DNA of 64,000 nt, taken from positions 248,001 through 312,000 of the forward strand of contig NZ_FNFQ01000001.1 in NCBI RefSeq assembly GCF_900101175.1, written 5' to 3'. This DNA is from Stenotrophomonas pavanii (lineage in GTDB: Bacteria > Pseudomonadota > Gammaproteobacteria > Xanthomonadales > Xanthomonadaceae). Of this stretch, positions 37,103-46,743 are shown one piece after another (the first letter of the stretch is position 1; the number at the start of each line of letters is the position of its first letter). Under the pieces are notes generated by a model. That model was given only the letters and a program-made list of their open reading frames with translations, was not told the origin of the DNA and ran no database searches. Both the position numbers and the translations under genes were made by a program.

Positions 37103-37121
37103 CGCAATGATTACCATGTCC
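37103..37121 (+). promoter_or_regulatory. Possible Fur box
   Basis: CGCAATGATTACCATGTCC agrees with the Fur consensus at 11 of 19 positions (AATGAT half-site good, second half poor). It lies upstream of three genes whose families are linked to iron uptake. Confidence 0.3.
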
Positions 37122-37256
37122 GCGCAGCCCGCCCCGTGCCAGCCTGCCCGCTTTCCCCAGGACCTCGTGATGCGCCACCCGCTCCGACCGGCCCCCGCCG
37201 GCCCCGCCCGTGCCCCGCGTTCGCCGGCCCGCTGCCACGGCGGCCGCCCGCGATGA
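37107..37256 (+). CDS. Possible short upstream coding frame coupled to the next gene
   Basis: A 49-codon frame (MITMSAQPAPCQPARFPQ... ) that is rich in Pro, Arg and Ala. Its stop TGA overlaps the ATG of the following gene (ATGA at 37253-37256), a coupling pattern. The composition looks like chance coding of GC-rich DNA and no ribosome binding site is clear. I list it because of the overlap. Confidence 0.25.
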   Translation: MITMSAQPAPCQPARFPQDLVMRHPLRPAPAGPARAPRSPARCHGGRPR

Positions 37257-37549
37257 TCACCGTCGGCCTCTCCACGCTGGGCTTCTGCAGCCTGGGCATG
37301 CTGGCGGCGATGTTCTCGGCACTGGCCTTCTATGCCGCCTCGCCGCACTGCCGCTGGCCCCGCCTGCGCCGCGCCGGCCGGCTCGGCCGCCAGATCGGCG
37401 TGGTCGCCGCTGCGGCCGCATTGTGGTTGTGGATGGCCGAGCTCGGCGTGGCCGCGGGCCTGGTGGCGATGCTGTGCACCTGGATGCTGGCCGCGATGCT
37501 GCTGCCGGCGCTGGCCGCCTGGCATCGCCCGGGCACGGAGTCACCCTGA
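37253..37549 (+). CDS. Small membrane protein, DUF3325-like
   Basis: A protein of 98 residues with three hydrophobic segments (about 4-30, 46-63 and 66-88). An Arg-rich loop RWPRLRRAGRLGRQ lies between the first two. In size, topology and position next to DUF3649-like and PepSY genes it fits DUF3325, a family found in iron-siderophore uptake clusters. The assignment is by pattern, not alignment. Its stop codon overlaps the next start (ATGA), so the genes are translationally coupled. Confidence 0.65.
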   Translation: MITVGLSTLGFCSLGMLAAMFSALAFYAASPHCRWPRLRRAGRLGRQIGVVAAAAALWLWMAELGVAAGLVAMLCTWMLAAMLLPALAAWHRPGTESP

Positions 37550-37812
37550 TGTGGCCGCGCGCCTTTGCCGGCATCATCGCCGGCTTCCTGCTCGCAGCCG
37601 CCGTCACCGGCCTGCTGGCCTGGCTGCCACCGGGCCCGTGGCAGCGTGCGCTGGTGCCGACCCTGATTGCCTTCATCCCGCTGTGGATGCTGGCCGCCCT
37701 GTGGGCGTTCAGCTTCCGCAGCGCACTGCGCGCCTGGCTGGTGCTGGGCGGCAGCGCCGCCGTTGGCTTCGCCGTGCTCGCGCTGCTGCGCCTGACCGGC
37801 GCGGTGCAATGA
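37549..37812 (+). CDS. Small membrane protein, DUF3649-like (iron uptake associated)
   Basis: A protein of 87 residues with three membrane segments. PLWMLAALWAFSFRSALRAW is typical of the DUF3649 family, which is regularly encoded beside TonB receptors and PepSY proteins in Pseudomonas and Xanthomonas. The molecular role is unknown. ATG 37549 overlaps the stop of the preceding gene by one codon step; the PepSY gene starts 10 bp after its stop. The three genes form one operon. Confidence 0.7.
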   Translation: MWPRAFAGIIAGFLLAAAVTGLLAWLPPGPWQRALVPTLIAFIPLWMLAALWAFSFRSALRAWLVLGGSAAVGFAVLALLRLTGAVQ

Positions 37813-37822
37813 GATCCCTGCC

Positions 37823-39382
37823 ATGAAGTTCAGTTCGCAGACCCTGCGCACGTTCACCACCCTGCACACCTGGGTCGGCCTGGTCGCCGGCTTCGGCCTG
37901 TTCGTGGCCTTCTACGCAGGTGCGCTGACCCTGTTCCATCACGACCTGCCGCTGTGGCAGACCCCGGGCGCAGCCACGGCGTTGCCGGCCGGCCTGGATG
38001 ACGCGCAGTACCTGCTGGAAGACGTGCTGGCGGCCCATCCGGAAGCGCGCCGCCACGTGGGCATGACGTTCCCCGGCGCCGAGCACCCGCAGCCACTGGC
38101 GTACTGGCAGGCCGACGACGGCAGCTGGCGCTATGCCTGGCCGGGCCAGATCGCCGGCAGCCCGGCCCCGCCGCAGACCGGACTGGCAGAACTGGTCAAC
38201 GAACTGCACTACAGCCTCGGCCTGCCGGTGGCCGGCGTCTACGGGATGGGTATCGTCAGCCTGCTGTATGGCATGGCGCTGCTGAGCGGGCTGGTGATCC
38301 ATCTGCCGAAGCTGTTCGGCGACCTGTTCGCGCTGCGGCCGGGCCGCAACCTGAAGCAGTTGTGGCAGGACGCGCACAATGTGATCGGCGTGCTCAGCCT
38401 GCCCTTCCACCTGATGTTCGCGGTCACGGGCGCCCTGCTCTGCCTGGTGTTCGTGCAGATGGCCCTGCTCAATCCGCTGATCTACGACGGCAAGGCCCTG
38501 CAGGCGGTACCGACGGCGATGGACACCGCGCCGGTGCGCGAGGCCAGTGGCATTCCGGCGCCGCCGGGCAGCCTGCGCGTGCTGCATGCGCGCGCACTTG
38601 AAGTCGCCCGCGCACAGGGCGTGGCCAACTTCGAGCCGGCCTACCTGAAGCTGGCCAACGCCGGCGACGCCAACGCCACCATCGAGATCACCGGCGAGGC
38701 CAGTGGCACCCTCGGCCCGCTTGGCGCCGTGGCGTTGGATGTGGCCAGCGGCGACCTGCTGGCTTCCCAGCTGCCGGGCCAGCGCGATGCCAACCACGCC
38801 ACCCTCAGTGCCGCCTATGCACTGCACTTCGGTGAGTTCGGCAACGGCGTGGTGGTCTGGCTGTACTTCCTGCTCGGCCTCGGCGGTGCGTTCCTGTTCT
38901 ACTCCGGCAACCTGCTGTGGATCGAGTCGCGGCGCAAGCGTCGCCAGCCGCACCAGCCGCGTGCCGGTGTGAACATGGCGCGGGCCACGGTCGGCGTCTG
39001 CATCGGCCTGTGCGTGGCGATCTCGGTCGCGTTCGTCACCGCACTGGTGCTGGAGCGGCTGGCACCGTCGGCCGTCGACCACGGCATCCGCTGGGCCTGC
39101 TTCGGCAGCTGGGCGGCCTGTGCGCTGTGGGCCGCGCTGCGTCGCCCGGCGCAGGCCGCACGCGAACTGCTGTGGGCCGCGGCGATCAGCACCGCGCTGG
39201 TGCCGGTGCTGCACGGCGCGCTCAATGGCGACTGGCTGTGGCGCGCGGCCGCGCGGGGGCACTGGCCCCTGTTCTGGGTCGATGCCATCGCGCTGGCGAT
39301 GGCCTTCGGCTTCGCCCGCCTGGCCGTGGCCAGCCAGCGGCGCGCCCGCAACGGCGACCCCAACAGCGTCTGGGCCAACTAA
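37823..39382 (+). CDS. PepSY-associated transmembrane protein (iron uptake type)
   Basis: A protein of 519 residues. An N-terminal membrane segment (LHTWVGLVAGFGLFVAFYAG, about 13-32), a periplasmic PepSY-like region, then about six more membrane segments match the PepSY_TM family (PiuB/FsrB-like). Conserved histidines in the membrane helices could bind haem. Related proteins are thought to reduce ferric siderophores at the inner membrane. Substrate not known. Start ATG 37823. Confidence 0.82.
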   Translation: MKFSSQTLRTFTTLHTWVGLVAGFGLFVAFYAGALTLFHHDLPLWQTPGAATALPAGLDDAQYLLEDVLAAHPEARRHVGMTFPGAEHPQPLAYWQADDGSWRYAWPGQIAGSPAPPQTGLAELVNELHYSLGLPVAGVYGMGIVSLLYGMALLSGLVIHLPKLFGDLFALRPGRNLKQLWQDAHNVIGVLSLPFHLMFAVTGALLCLVFVQMALLNPLIYDGKALQAVPTAMDTAPVREASGIPAPPGSLRVLHARALEVARAQGVANFEPAYLKLANAGDANATIEITGEASGTLGPLGAVALDVASGDLLASQLPGQRDANHATLSAAYALHFGEFGNGVVVWLYFLLGLGGAFLFYSGNLLWIESRRKRRQPHQPRAGVNMARATVGVCIGLCVAISVAFVTALVLERLAPSAVDHGIRWACFGSWAACALWAALRRPAQAARELLWAAAISTALVPVLHGALNGDWLWRAAARGHWPLFWVDAIALAMAFGFARLAVASQRRARNGDPNSVWAN

Positions 39383-39406
39383 GCTTTCGCCGGGTATGGC
39401 CCGGCG

Positions 39407-39811
39407 CTACCGCTGCGGGTGTTCTTCGCCCGGGTAACGACTTATTTCGATCAGGTTGCCATCCGGGTCGCGGACGTACACCGATTCGATCGGCCCCAAC
39501 GCACCGGTGCGTGCGACCGGCCCCTGCTCCACCGCCACGGCATGCGCCCGCAGGTGTGCCAGCACATCGGCCGTCGCTGTGCGCGTGACCAGGCACAGGT
39601 CGGCACTGCCCGGCGTCGGCCGCAGCGCGTGCGGTTGCAGCGGTGCGCTGGCCGGATGCAGGTTGATTTTCTGCTGGCCGAACTGCAGCGCGGTGCGACC
39701 GGCACCGAAGCGCACGATCTGCATGCCGAGCACGCGCTGGTAGAAATCACAGCTGCGTTCGATGTCGGCGACGGTGAGGACCAGGTGGTCCAGGCGTTCG
39801 AGAGGGATCAT
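39407..39811 (-). CDS. VOC family (glyoxalase/dioxygenase fold) protein
   Basis: A protein of 134 residues, a single vicinal-oxygen-chelate domain. It starts MIPLERLDHLVLTVADIERS and continues FYQRVLGM, with metal-ligand candidates His9 and the Glu of DPDGNLIEISRYPG near the end. The family includes fosfomycin resistance proteins, glyoxalases and dioxygenases; this subgroup (YaeR-like) has no settled substrate. It converges with the PepSY gene, 24 bp between stops. Confidence 0.85.
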   Translation of the reverse strand: MIPLERLDHLVLTVADIERSCDFYQRVLGMQIVRFGAGRTALQFGQQKINLHPASAPLQPHALRPTPGSADLCLVTRTATADVLAHLRAHAVAVEQGPVARTGALGPIESVYVRDPDGNLIEISRYPGEEHPQR

Positions 39812-39905
39812 GCGCAAAGCGTAGCGCCGCCGGCGTCGTCGCAATGTGCGGTGTCGGGCCGGTGGCGTTGCCGCACGGCGCCGGGCGTGACCCGGCGCCG
39901 CCGAC

Positions 39906-41096
39906 TCAATCGCCGATGCGCGCTTTCTGCCACGGGCCGAGCATGGCGTTGAGCAGGCTGGCCTGCCCGTCGTCGCCGGTCAGTTCCCACATGAACACCC
40001 CGGCCAGGCCCTGCTCGCGGGCGAACCGGGCACGCAGGCCGATCGAGCGCGGGTCTTCATAGCTGATGAAGATCTTCTGCCCGGCGTTGTACAGCCACGG
40101 GCTCTGCGCCTGCGGTTGCCAGTGCTTGGTCCAACCCGGCTGGTCGAGATAACGCGCTTTGATCACCCGCCAGTCGCCGGCATCGGCGGGTGCGCTGTAG
40201 GGCTGATACAGGCCATCCGGCGCATCACCGGTAACCTTGAAGCCGCGCCCGTAGAAAGGCACGCCCAGCACCAGCTTGTCGGCCGGCACGCCGTGCTCGC
40301 GGTAGTACTGCACCGCACCGGCCACGTTGTTCCAGCGCCGCAGTTCCGGCGCCAGCGGATCGGCCGGCACTTCATGCAAGGGCGCATTGAAGGTCGACAC
40401 CGAAGAGAAGCCGGTGCCCATGTCGTAGCTCATCAGGTTGATGAAATCCAACACCTTGGCCAGCGCCGGCAGGTCGTAACTCGCGGCCGGATCGTAAGGA
40501 CCGTCGGTCTGCAGGCGTCCGGCGGCCAGCGCGGCAGTCAGTAGCATCGGCTGTCCCGCCTTGCGGCCGCGCGCGTCGAGTGCCTGGCGGAACGCCTGCG
40601 CGAGCAGGGTCAGGTTGGCGCGATCCTGCGGGCGGTGCGCCAGCTCCTTCGGCCCGCCACTGACCGGAAATTCCCAGTCGATGTCGACGCCGTCGAAACT
40701 GCCCGCGTGGCGATCGAAGAACAGCGCCATGCACGAGTCGACCATGCGCCTGCGGCTGGCCTCGGTCAGTGCCGCATCGGAGAACCCGCCTGCGCCCCAG
40801 CCCCCAATCGAGATCAGCGTGCGCAGGTGCGGATGCGCCCTCTTGAGCTCGGCCAACGCGGCGAAGTTCCTCGGCGCTTCCGCGCCGACCGTGCAGCGCC
40901 CGTCCTCGAGGGTGGAGAACGCATAGAACAGGTGCGTCAGCCGCTCGGCCGGAATGCTCGAGACCGGATAGCGCTCGGCCGAACCGCCCGGGTAGTAAGC
41001 GCCGAAGATCGGCGGCTGTGCGGGCCGCGCATGCGCGGCGATGGGCAAGGCACCGGCAATCAGCACGGCAAGGACGGCCACGGTCTGGCGGAACAT
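39906..41096 (-). CDS. Glycoside hydrolase family 18 chitinase
   Basis: A protein of 396 residues with a signal peptide (about 1-23, ending AHA), so it is secreted. The GH18 active-site motif is FDGVDIDWEF (catalytic Glu142), and SIGGWGAGGFS (about 96-106) is the second family motif. LMSYDM and PFYGRGF complete the barrel. It should cleave beta-1,4-linked N-acetylglucosamine polymers. No separate chitin-binding domain is visible. Chitinase activity is a known trait of S. maltophilia. Confidence 0.93.
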   Translation of the reverse strand: MFRQTVAVLAVLIAGALPIAAHARPAQPPIFGAYYPGGSAERYPVSSIPAERLTHLFYAFSTLEDGRCTVGAEAPRNFAALAELKRAHPHLRTLISIGGWGAGGFSDAALTEASRRRMVDSCMALFFDRHAGSFDGVDIDWEFPVSGGPKELAHRPQDRANLTLLAQAFRQALDARGRKAGQPMLLTAALAAGRLQTDGPYDPAASYDLPALAKVLDFINLMSYDMGTGFSSVSTFNAPLHEVPADPLAPELRRWNNVAGAVQYYREHGVPADKLVLGVPFYGRGFKVTGDAPDGLYQPYSAPADAGDWRVIKARYLDQPGWTKHWQPQAQSPWLYNAGQKIFISYEDPRSIGLRARFAREQGLAGVFMWELTGDDGQASLLNAMLGPWQKARIGD

Positions 41097-41492
41097 GGGA
41101 TCTCCCGGTTCGAAGGCGCAGCCACGTTAGCAAACGGATGGGGCGTCGGGACGCATGTCGCGACATGTCGTCCCATGGACAGGCGGCCACCCATGAAAGC
41201 TGTCACAGGCCTGGCCAGCCAGCGGCAAACGCCGGTCACGACAGGACAACAGTGCGACCCGCGCAGGCGGTCAGGGCACGGGTTCTCACCGGCTCACGGT
41301 CACCCCCCCCCCACCTGCACTACGCGCACCGGGGCCGTGGAGCCGAACCAACCTGGCGTTGGCGGTCCCGTCAGGCGTGTAACCCTCCGGTCGACGAGCC
41401 TTGTGGCACAAGGGCTTCAGAATTCTTCAGGCCGGCTTCCAGCACTTCAGATGGTCCGCAGGCCCAATCGGGGCCCCTTTCGGTGGAGCCCG
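41097..41492. other. Gene-free gap with a C10 tract between divergent genes
   Basis: No coding sequence in 396 bases. The gap separates the chitinase (minus) and serine hydrolase (plus) genes and must hold both promoters. A run of ten C occurs at 41303-41312. A short inverted repeat CGACATG / CATGTCG-type lies near 41153-41167 (GCATGTCGCGACATG, a perfect palindrome around TCGCGA). GGGGCCCC lies near 41470. No clear -35/-10 pair stands out. Confidence 0.6.
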
Positions 41493-42563
41493 ATGATGCG
41501 TTCGATCCTGTCCGTCCTGACCCTGCTGCTCTGCGTCACCTGTGGCGCGCCCCTCGCCGCCCGCGCCACGCCACCGGACCCGGCCCGGCTGGTGGCGCTG
41601 GAGCGTGCGATCGCCAGCAACGAGCTCAAGCAGATCCGCAGCGTGCTGCTGCAGGTCGATGGCAAAGTGGCCTATGAAGGCTACTTCAACGGCGCAGACG
41701 CCGAGACCCTGCATGACGTGCGTTCGGCCAGCAAGAGCGTGACCGCGCTGCTGGTCGGCGCCGCCATTGGCGAAGGGCGATTGGCCGGGGTCCAGGCCAA
41801 GGTCTACGACTCGTTCCCAGACTTCACCGCACGCCACCAGGTCGACCCGCGCCTGCGTGCCACCACCGTGCAGGACCTGCTGACCATGAGCAGCCTGTGG
41901 GAATGCGATGACGAGAATCCATTCTCGGCTGGCCACGAAGAACGCATGTACGTCAGTGAGAAGTGGCTGGACTTCGCGCTGGCGCTGCCGGTGAAGGGCT
42001 TTGCGCCGTGGATGCAACGGCCGGAGAACAGCCCGCATTGCCGTGCGTTCGCCTACTGCACCGCCAATTCGTTCGTGCTCGGCGCCGTGCTTGAGCGGGC
42101 CACTGGCCAGCCCCTGGCCGACTACGCCGCGCGTGTGCTGGAGCAGCCGCTGGGCATCACCCGGAGCCAGTGGAATCGTTCGCCGGAGGGAATCGGCATG
42201 GGGGGCGGTGGCACGCGCTATCGCACGCGCGACCTCGCGCGCATTGGGCAGCTGGTGCTCGACGGTGGCCGCTGGCAGGGGCGGCAGCTGGTACCGAAGG
42301 ACTACATCGAGGCAATGATTCGGGCGCAGGCAACTACTGCGGATGGCAGTGACTACGGCTACCAGTGGTGGGGCCTGAAGCTGGACGTCCAGGGCTCAGC
42401 CCGCACGGTGTGGGCGATGTCCGGCAATGGCGGCAACTATGTGTTCGTGATGCCGGAGCAGCGCGTGGTCGCGGTGGTCACCAGCCAGGCATTCAACCGC
42501 AGCATTGCGCATCCGCAGTCACGACGGATCCTCACCGAGTTCCTGCTACCGGCGTTGCACTGA
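41493..42563 (+). CDS. Serine hydrolase (class C beta-lactamase / penicillin-binding fold)
   Basis: A protein of 356 residues with a signal peptide (about 1-24). The serine acylation motif S-x-x-K is SASK at 78-81. A YCTAN element (about 188) takes the place of the Y-x-N motif. WAMSGNGGNYVFVMPE near the end corresponds to the H/K-x-G motif region. It belongs with esterases and D-amino peptidases of the beta-lactamase fold and is not close to AmpC. Substrate unknown. Its last 32 bases overlap the end of the converging regulator gene. Confidence 0.85.
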   Translation: MMRSILSVLTLLLCVTCGAPLAARATPPDPARLVALERAIASNELKQIRSVLLQVDGKVAYEGYFNGADAETLHDVRSASKSVTALLVGAAIGEGRLAGVQAKVYDSFPDFTARHQVDPRLRATTVQDLLTMSSLWECDDENPFSAGHEERMYVSEKWLDFALALPVKGFAPWMQRPENSPHCRAFAYCTANSFVLGAVLERATGQPLADYAARVLEQPLGITRSQWNRSPEGIGMGGGGTRYRTRDLARIGQLVLDGGRWQGRQLVPKDYIEAMIRAQATTADGSDYGYQWWGLKLDVQGSARTVWAMSGNGGNYVFVMPEQRVVAVVTSQAFNRSIAHPQSRRILTEFLLPALH

Positions 42564-44094
42564 GGGCGGCCAGGTCGGCGGGGCGCCAGTCCGCGGCCAG
42601 CACCTGCGCGCGCTGGCGGGCAATGTCGGCATCAAGTCGGTCAAGGAGCGCCGCCCAGCCCGGGGTGTCATGCAGCAACACGAACAGTGGCGTGGCGCGC
42701 AGCCACGCCACATCGCGGAAGCCGTCATCAGCGGCCCGGTGCAGAGCTGCAACGGCATCGTTGGCGCGCCCGTCGGCCTGCAGCAGCAATGCCTGCTCCA
42801 GCGCAGCGTCGGGCCAGCCATCGCCGTCGTCGGCGGCGAGCCTTTGAAGTCGCTCAGCAATCCATGCAGGGTCCACCGGCTGCGGCCCGTGCAACACCGC
42901 CAGCACCTGGCCCAGCGACTGCCGGGGACGCAGCTGGCGGCCACGCTCGAAAGCCTCGCCGGCGGCAGCGTGGTCGCCGGCCAGCAGCGCCAGTTCGCCC
43001 TGCAGGCGCAGCAGCTGCGGATGCGGCGTGCCACGTGCGAGCGCTTCGTCCAGCACCTGTCGCGCCTGTTGCGGTGCCCCCGCCACGTACAGGCTGCGCG
43101 GCCAGGCGATGTTGGAGAAAACGTTGTCCGGGTAAAGCTGGAAGTTGCGCGCATGGCGTTGCGCAGCCACCTGGGTGAAGCCCAGCAGCTCCAGTTCGCG
43201 CGCAACCTGCACCTCCCGGAACCGCACGCGCTCGGGCGCTTTCAGCGACAGGTTTCCGCGCAGCGCGGTCACCAGCTGTCCGCGCTCCTGCTGCAGGTAA
43301 GCCAGCGACGCGCGGCTGCGCTCGTCGTCCGGGTCCAGTTCGATGGCACGCACGTAGCCGTCGATGGCCAGGCGCATGTTGCCCGCGCAGTCCTGCGCAT
43401 AGCCCCACAACGCATGGGCGGCCGCATCGCGCGGCGCGCGCTGGCGCTCGTGCTCGGCCAGGGACATCGCTTCGCTCAGCTGCCCGGCCGTACCGTTGAA
43501 CAGGCACCCCTGCGCCGACAGTGCCCGTGACAGGCCACGCCGCGCCGCCGTGGAATCGGGGTCGGCCTGCAATGCCTGCCGATACAGCTGGATGGCCCGT
43601 TCGTTGTTGCTGGCCTGGCCGATACCGGCGTAGTAATCGGCGCGCTGCAGGAACGACTGTCCACCGGCCTGCGGCGGCGGCGGTGACCACGGCAGCAGCG
43701 CCGACGCCAGGCCCAGCGCCACGACAGCCGCTGCGCCCCAGCCGAAGCGGTGATACCCGCCTGGTCGTGCCGCCGGTAAGGCGGCGGGCAGCGGCGGTGC
43801 GCACAGCTGATAGCCACGGCCGCGAACCGAACGGATGTAGCGCGGGCGCCGGCTGTCATCGCCCAAGGCCTGCCGCAACAGCTTGACCCGCTGGCTGACC
43901 GCATCTTCGCCGACCACCGCCGGTGCCCAGACCTGCGCCGCCAGCATGTCGAAATCCACGACGTCGGTGCCATGTGCAAGCAGCACGTCCAGCAGGGTCC
44001 AGCTGAGGCCGCTGACCGGCAACGTCTCACCGTTGCGGCTGACGCGCTGCGCCGGGCGATCGATGTCCAGGTCGAGCAGGCGCAGGGTATCCAT
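42532..44094 (-). CDS. Winged-helix (OmpR/ToxR type) transcriptional regulator with a TPR sensor region
   Basis: A protein of 520 residues. The OmpR/PhoB-type winged helix occupies about 1-100 (SQRVKLLRQALGDD, RYIRSVRGRGYQL). One membrane segment follows (about 120-140), then tetratricopeptide-like helices to the C-terminus. This is the one-component, membrane-bound CadC/ToxR architecture with a TPR domain in the periplasm. The signal and targets are unknown; the convergent serine hydrolase may be one. Start ATG 44094. Confidence 0.85.
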   Translation of the reverse strand: MDTLRLLDLDIDRPAQRVSRNGETLPVSGLSWTLLDVLLAHGTDVVDFDMLAAQVWAPAVVGEDAVSQRVKLLRQALGDDSRRPRYIRSVRGRGYQLCAPPLPAALPAARPGGYHRFGWGAAAVVALGLASALLPWSPPPPQAGGQSFLQRADYYAGIGQASNNERAIQLYRQALQADPDSTAARRGLSRALSAQGCLFNGTAGQLSEAMSLAEHERQRAPRDAAAHALWGYAQDCAGNMRLAIDGYVRAIELDPDDERSRASLAYLQQERGQLVTALRGNLSLKAPERVRFREVQVARELELLGFTQVAAQRHARNFQLYPDNVFSNIAWPRSLYVAGAPQQARQVLDEALARGTPHPQLLRLQGELALLAGDHAAAGEAFERGRQLRPRQSLGQVLAVLHGPQPVDPAWIAERLQRLAADDGDGWPDAALEQALLLQADGRANDAVAALHRAADDGFRDVAWLRATPLFVLLHDTPGWAALLDRLDADIARQRAQVLAADWRPADLAALSATPVAGTR

Positions 44095-44137
44095 GGCCGA
44101 AGCATAGCGGTTGGAAAGCGCCGGCGGACAGGCAAAG

Positions 44138-44163
44138 AAAAAGCGGGCCGGAGCCCGCTTTTT
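44138..44163. terminator. Bidirectional terminator between pnp and the regulator gene
   Basis: AAAAAGCGGGC / GCCCGCTTTTT with a CGGA loop, perfect. It lies just before the start codon of the wHTH gene and just after the pnp stop. On the minus strand it gives the pnp operon end. Confidence 0.85.
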
Positions 44164-44222
44164 CATTTTGCGAAAGCGTGAGGACCAACGGTCCTCACCC
44201 ACCGCACAATCCGCCGTACCGA

Positions 44223-46331
44223 TTACTCGGCGCTGACGGCGTCGCCTTCTTCCACGGCCTTCATCGACAGGCGGATACGGCCCTGCTTGTCGACTTCCAG
44301 CACCTTGACCTTGACCACATCGCCTTCCTTCAGCACGTCGCCGACCTTCTCGACGCGATCGCTGGAGATCTGCGACACGTGGACCAGGCCGTCCTTGCCC
44401 GGCAGGATCGTGACGAACGCACCGAAGTCCATGATCTTGGCGACCTTGCCTTCGTAGATGCGGCCCGGCTCGACGTCCGAGGTGATCTGCTCGATGCGGG
44501 CCTTGGCGGCCTGGGCAGCGATGGCATTGACCGAAGCGATGACGATGGTGCCGTCATCCTGGATGTCGATCTGGGTGCCGGTTTCCTTGGTGATGGCCTG
44601 GATGGTCGAACCGCCCTTGCCGATCACTTCGCGGATCTTGTCCGGGTGGATCTTGATGGTCAGCAGGCGCGGCGCGTAGTCCGACAGCTCTTCACGCGGC
44701 GCGGTCAGGCCGTGGGCCATTTCGCCCAGGATGTGCAGGCGGCCAGCCTTGGCCTGCTGCAGGGCCTGCTTCATGATCTCTTCGGTGATGCCTTCGATCT
44801 TGATGTCCATCTGCAGGGCGGAGATGCCCTCAGCGGTACCGGCCACCTTGAAGTCCATGTCGCCCAGGTGATCTTCGTCACCCAGGATGTCGGACAGGAC
44901 GACGAAGCGCTCGCCTTCCTTGACCAGGCCCATGGCAATACCGGCCACCGGTGCCTTCACCGGCACGCCGGCGTCCATCAGGGCCAGCGACGAGCCGCAG
45001 ACCGACGCCATCGACGAAGAACCGTTCGACTCGGTGATTTCCGAGACGACGCGGATGGTGTACGGGAACGATTCCAGCGACGGCATGACAGCCAGCACGC
45101 CACGCTTGGCCAGGCGACCGTGGCCGATTTCGCGGCGCTTCGGGCCCATCATGCGGCCGCACTCACCCACCGAGAACGGAGGGAAGTTGTAGTGGAACAG
45201 GAAGTTTTCCTTGTACTCACCGGCAACGGCGTCGATGACCTGGCCGTCACGGGCGGTGCCCAGCGTGATGGTCACGATGGCCTGGGTTTCGCCACGGGTG
45301 AACAGCGAGGAGCCGTGGGTACGCGGCAGCACGCCGGTCTTCACGGTGATCGGGCGGACGGTGTCCAGCGCACGGCCGTCGATGCGGACCTTGGTGTCCA
45401 GCACCGAGTCACGCATGGTGCGGTATTCCAGTTCGCCGAATTCCTTCGACAGCTCGGCCGGGTTCCAGCCTTCGGCGGCCACGCGGCCGGCCAGGGCTTC
45501 GAACACGTCCTTCTTGATCGCCGAGATGGCGTCACGGCGCTGCAGCTTGTCACGCACCTGGAAGGCTTCGCCCAGGCGCGGGCCGATGGCCTCCTTCAGG
45601 GCGGAGATCAGCGCGTCGTTCTTGGCCGGGGCTTCCCAGGTCGACGGCTTGGTGCCGGCTTCGACGGTCAGTTCGTTGATCGCGTTGATGACCTTCTGCA
45701 TTTCGCGGTGACCGAAGGTCACGGCGCCCAGCATCACTTCTTCGGACAGCAGCGCGGCTTCGGATTCGACCATCAGCACGGCGTTGGAGGTACCGGCGAC
45801 GACCAGTTCCAGCTGCGAGTCAGCCAGTTCGCTGACGGTCGGGTTGAGGATGTACTCGCCGTTCTTGTAACCGACCTTGGCAGCGCCGATCGGACCCATG
45901 AACGGGGTGCCGGCCAGGGCCAGGGCAGCCGAGGCACCGATCAGGGCCGGAATGTCACCGTCCACGTCCGGGTTCAGCGACATCACCGTGGCGATGATCT
46001 GCACTTCGTTCTTGTAGTCTTCCGGGAACAGCGGGCGGATCGGACGGTCGATCAGACGCGAGATCAGGGTTTCCTTCTCGGTCGCACGGCCTTCACGCTT
46101 GAAGAAACCACCCGGGATACGGCCGCCGGCGTAGAACTTTTCCTGATAATCGACGGTCAGCGGGAAGAAGTCCTGGCCTTCGCGCGCGCTCTTGGCGGCG
46201 ACGGCGGTGACCAGCAGTACGGTGTCGTCCATCTTGACGATGACGGCGCCGCTGGCCTGACGGGCGACTTCGCCGGTCTCAAGCGTGACGGTGTGCTTGC
46301 CGTACTGGAAGGTTTTGGTGATTTTTGCCAC
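44223..46331 (-). CDS. pnp: Polyribonucleotide nucleotidyltransferase
   Basis: A protein of 702 residues with a GTG start (46331) preceded by AAGGA. Two RNase PH domains (about 1-230 and 310-545) flank a helical domain. They are followed by a KH domain ([15 protein letters not shown], about 555-615) and an S1 domain ([18 protein letters not shown], from about 625). It degrades RNA 3'-5' by phosphorolysis and is part of the degradosome. It is the last gene of the rimP-nusA-infB operon, after rpsO. Confidence 0.97.
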   Translation of the reverse strand: MAKITKTFQYGKHTVTLETGEVARQASGAVIVKMDDTVLLVTAVAAKSAREGQDFFPLTVDYQEKFYAGGRIPGGFFKREGRATEKETLISRLIDRPIRPLFPEDYKNEVQIIATVMSLNPDVDGDIPALIGASAALALAGTPFMGPIGAAKVGYKNGEYILNPTVSELADSQLELVVAGTSNAVLMVESEAALLSEEVMLGAVTFGHREMQKVINAINELTVEAGTKPSTWEAPAKNDALISALKEAIGPRLGEAFQVRDKLQRRDAISAIKKDVFEALAGRVAAEGWNPAELSKEFGELEYRTMRDSVLDTKVRIDGRALDTVRPITVKTGVLPRTHGSSLFTRGETQAIVTITLGTARDGQVIDAVAGEYKENFLFHYNFPPFSVGECGRMMGPKRREIGHGRLAKRGVLAVMPSLESFPYTIRVVSEITESNGSSSMASVCGSSLALMDAGVPVKAPVAGIAMGLVKEGERFVVLSDILGDEDHLGDMDFKVAGTAEGISALQMDIKIEGITEEIMKQALQQAKAGRLHILGEMAHGLTAPREELSDYAPRLLTIKIHPDKIREVIGKGGSTIQAITKETGTQIDIQDDGTIVIASVNAIAAQAAKARIEQITSDVEPGRIYEGKVAKIMDFGAFVTILPGKDGLVHVSQISSDRVEKVGDVLKEGDVVKVKVLEVDKQGRIRLSMKAVEEGDAVSAE

Positions 46332-46446
46332 GGAGGGTGTCCTTGGGGATGCTGTCTGCGAATTTGGACCGTCGGCGACCCTTGCCGCCAGCGGGTGGCC
46401 GGATCGTTCCGGCCTGAATCGGGGATTGCGGTACTACAAAACAAAA

Positions 46447-46470
46447 CCGCGGCGCATCGCTGCGCCGCGG
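46447..46470 (-). terminator. Terminator between rpsO and pnp
   Basis: Stem CCGCGGCGCA / TGCGCCGCGG with a 4-base loop. On the minus strand it is followed by TTTTGTTTTG. E. coli has a comparable t1 terminator between rpsO and pnp, so partial termination is expected. Confidence 0.8.
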
Positions 46471-46482
46471 GGGATTCGTTGC

Positions 46483-46743
46483 TTAGCGACGCAGGCCAAG
46501 CTTCTCGATCAGGGCCTTGTAGCGCTCGACGTCCTTCTTCTTCAGGTAGTCGAGCAGGCTGCGACGGCGGTTGACCATCTGCAGCAGGCCGCGGCGGCTG
46601 TGGTGGTCCTTCTTGTGGGTCTTGAAGTGGCCGGTCAGCAGTTCGATGCGGGCGGTCAGCAGGGCCACCTGGACTTCCGGGGAGCCGGTGTCAGCGGCGC
46701 TGCGCTTGTTGTCTTCAATGACCTTCTGGGTGTCGATCGACAT
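46483..46743 (-). CDS. rpsO: 30S ribosomal protein S15
   Basis: A protein of 86 residues ([36 protein letters not shown]). S15 binds helices 20-22 of 16S rRNA and, in E. coli, represses its own translation through a leader pseudoknot. The 174-bp upstream gap could hold such a site. Between truB and pnp, in the standard order. Confidence 0.98.
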   Translation of the reverse strand: MSIDTQKVIEDNKRSAADTGSPEVQVALLTARIELLTGHFKTHKKDHHSRRGLLQMVNRRRSLLDYLKKKDVERYKALIEKLGLRR

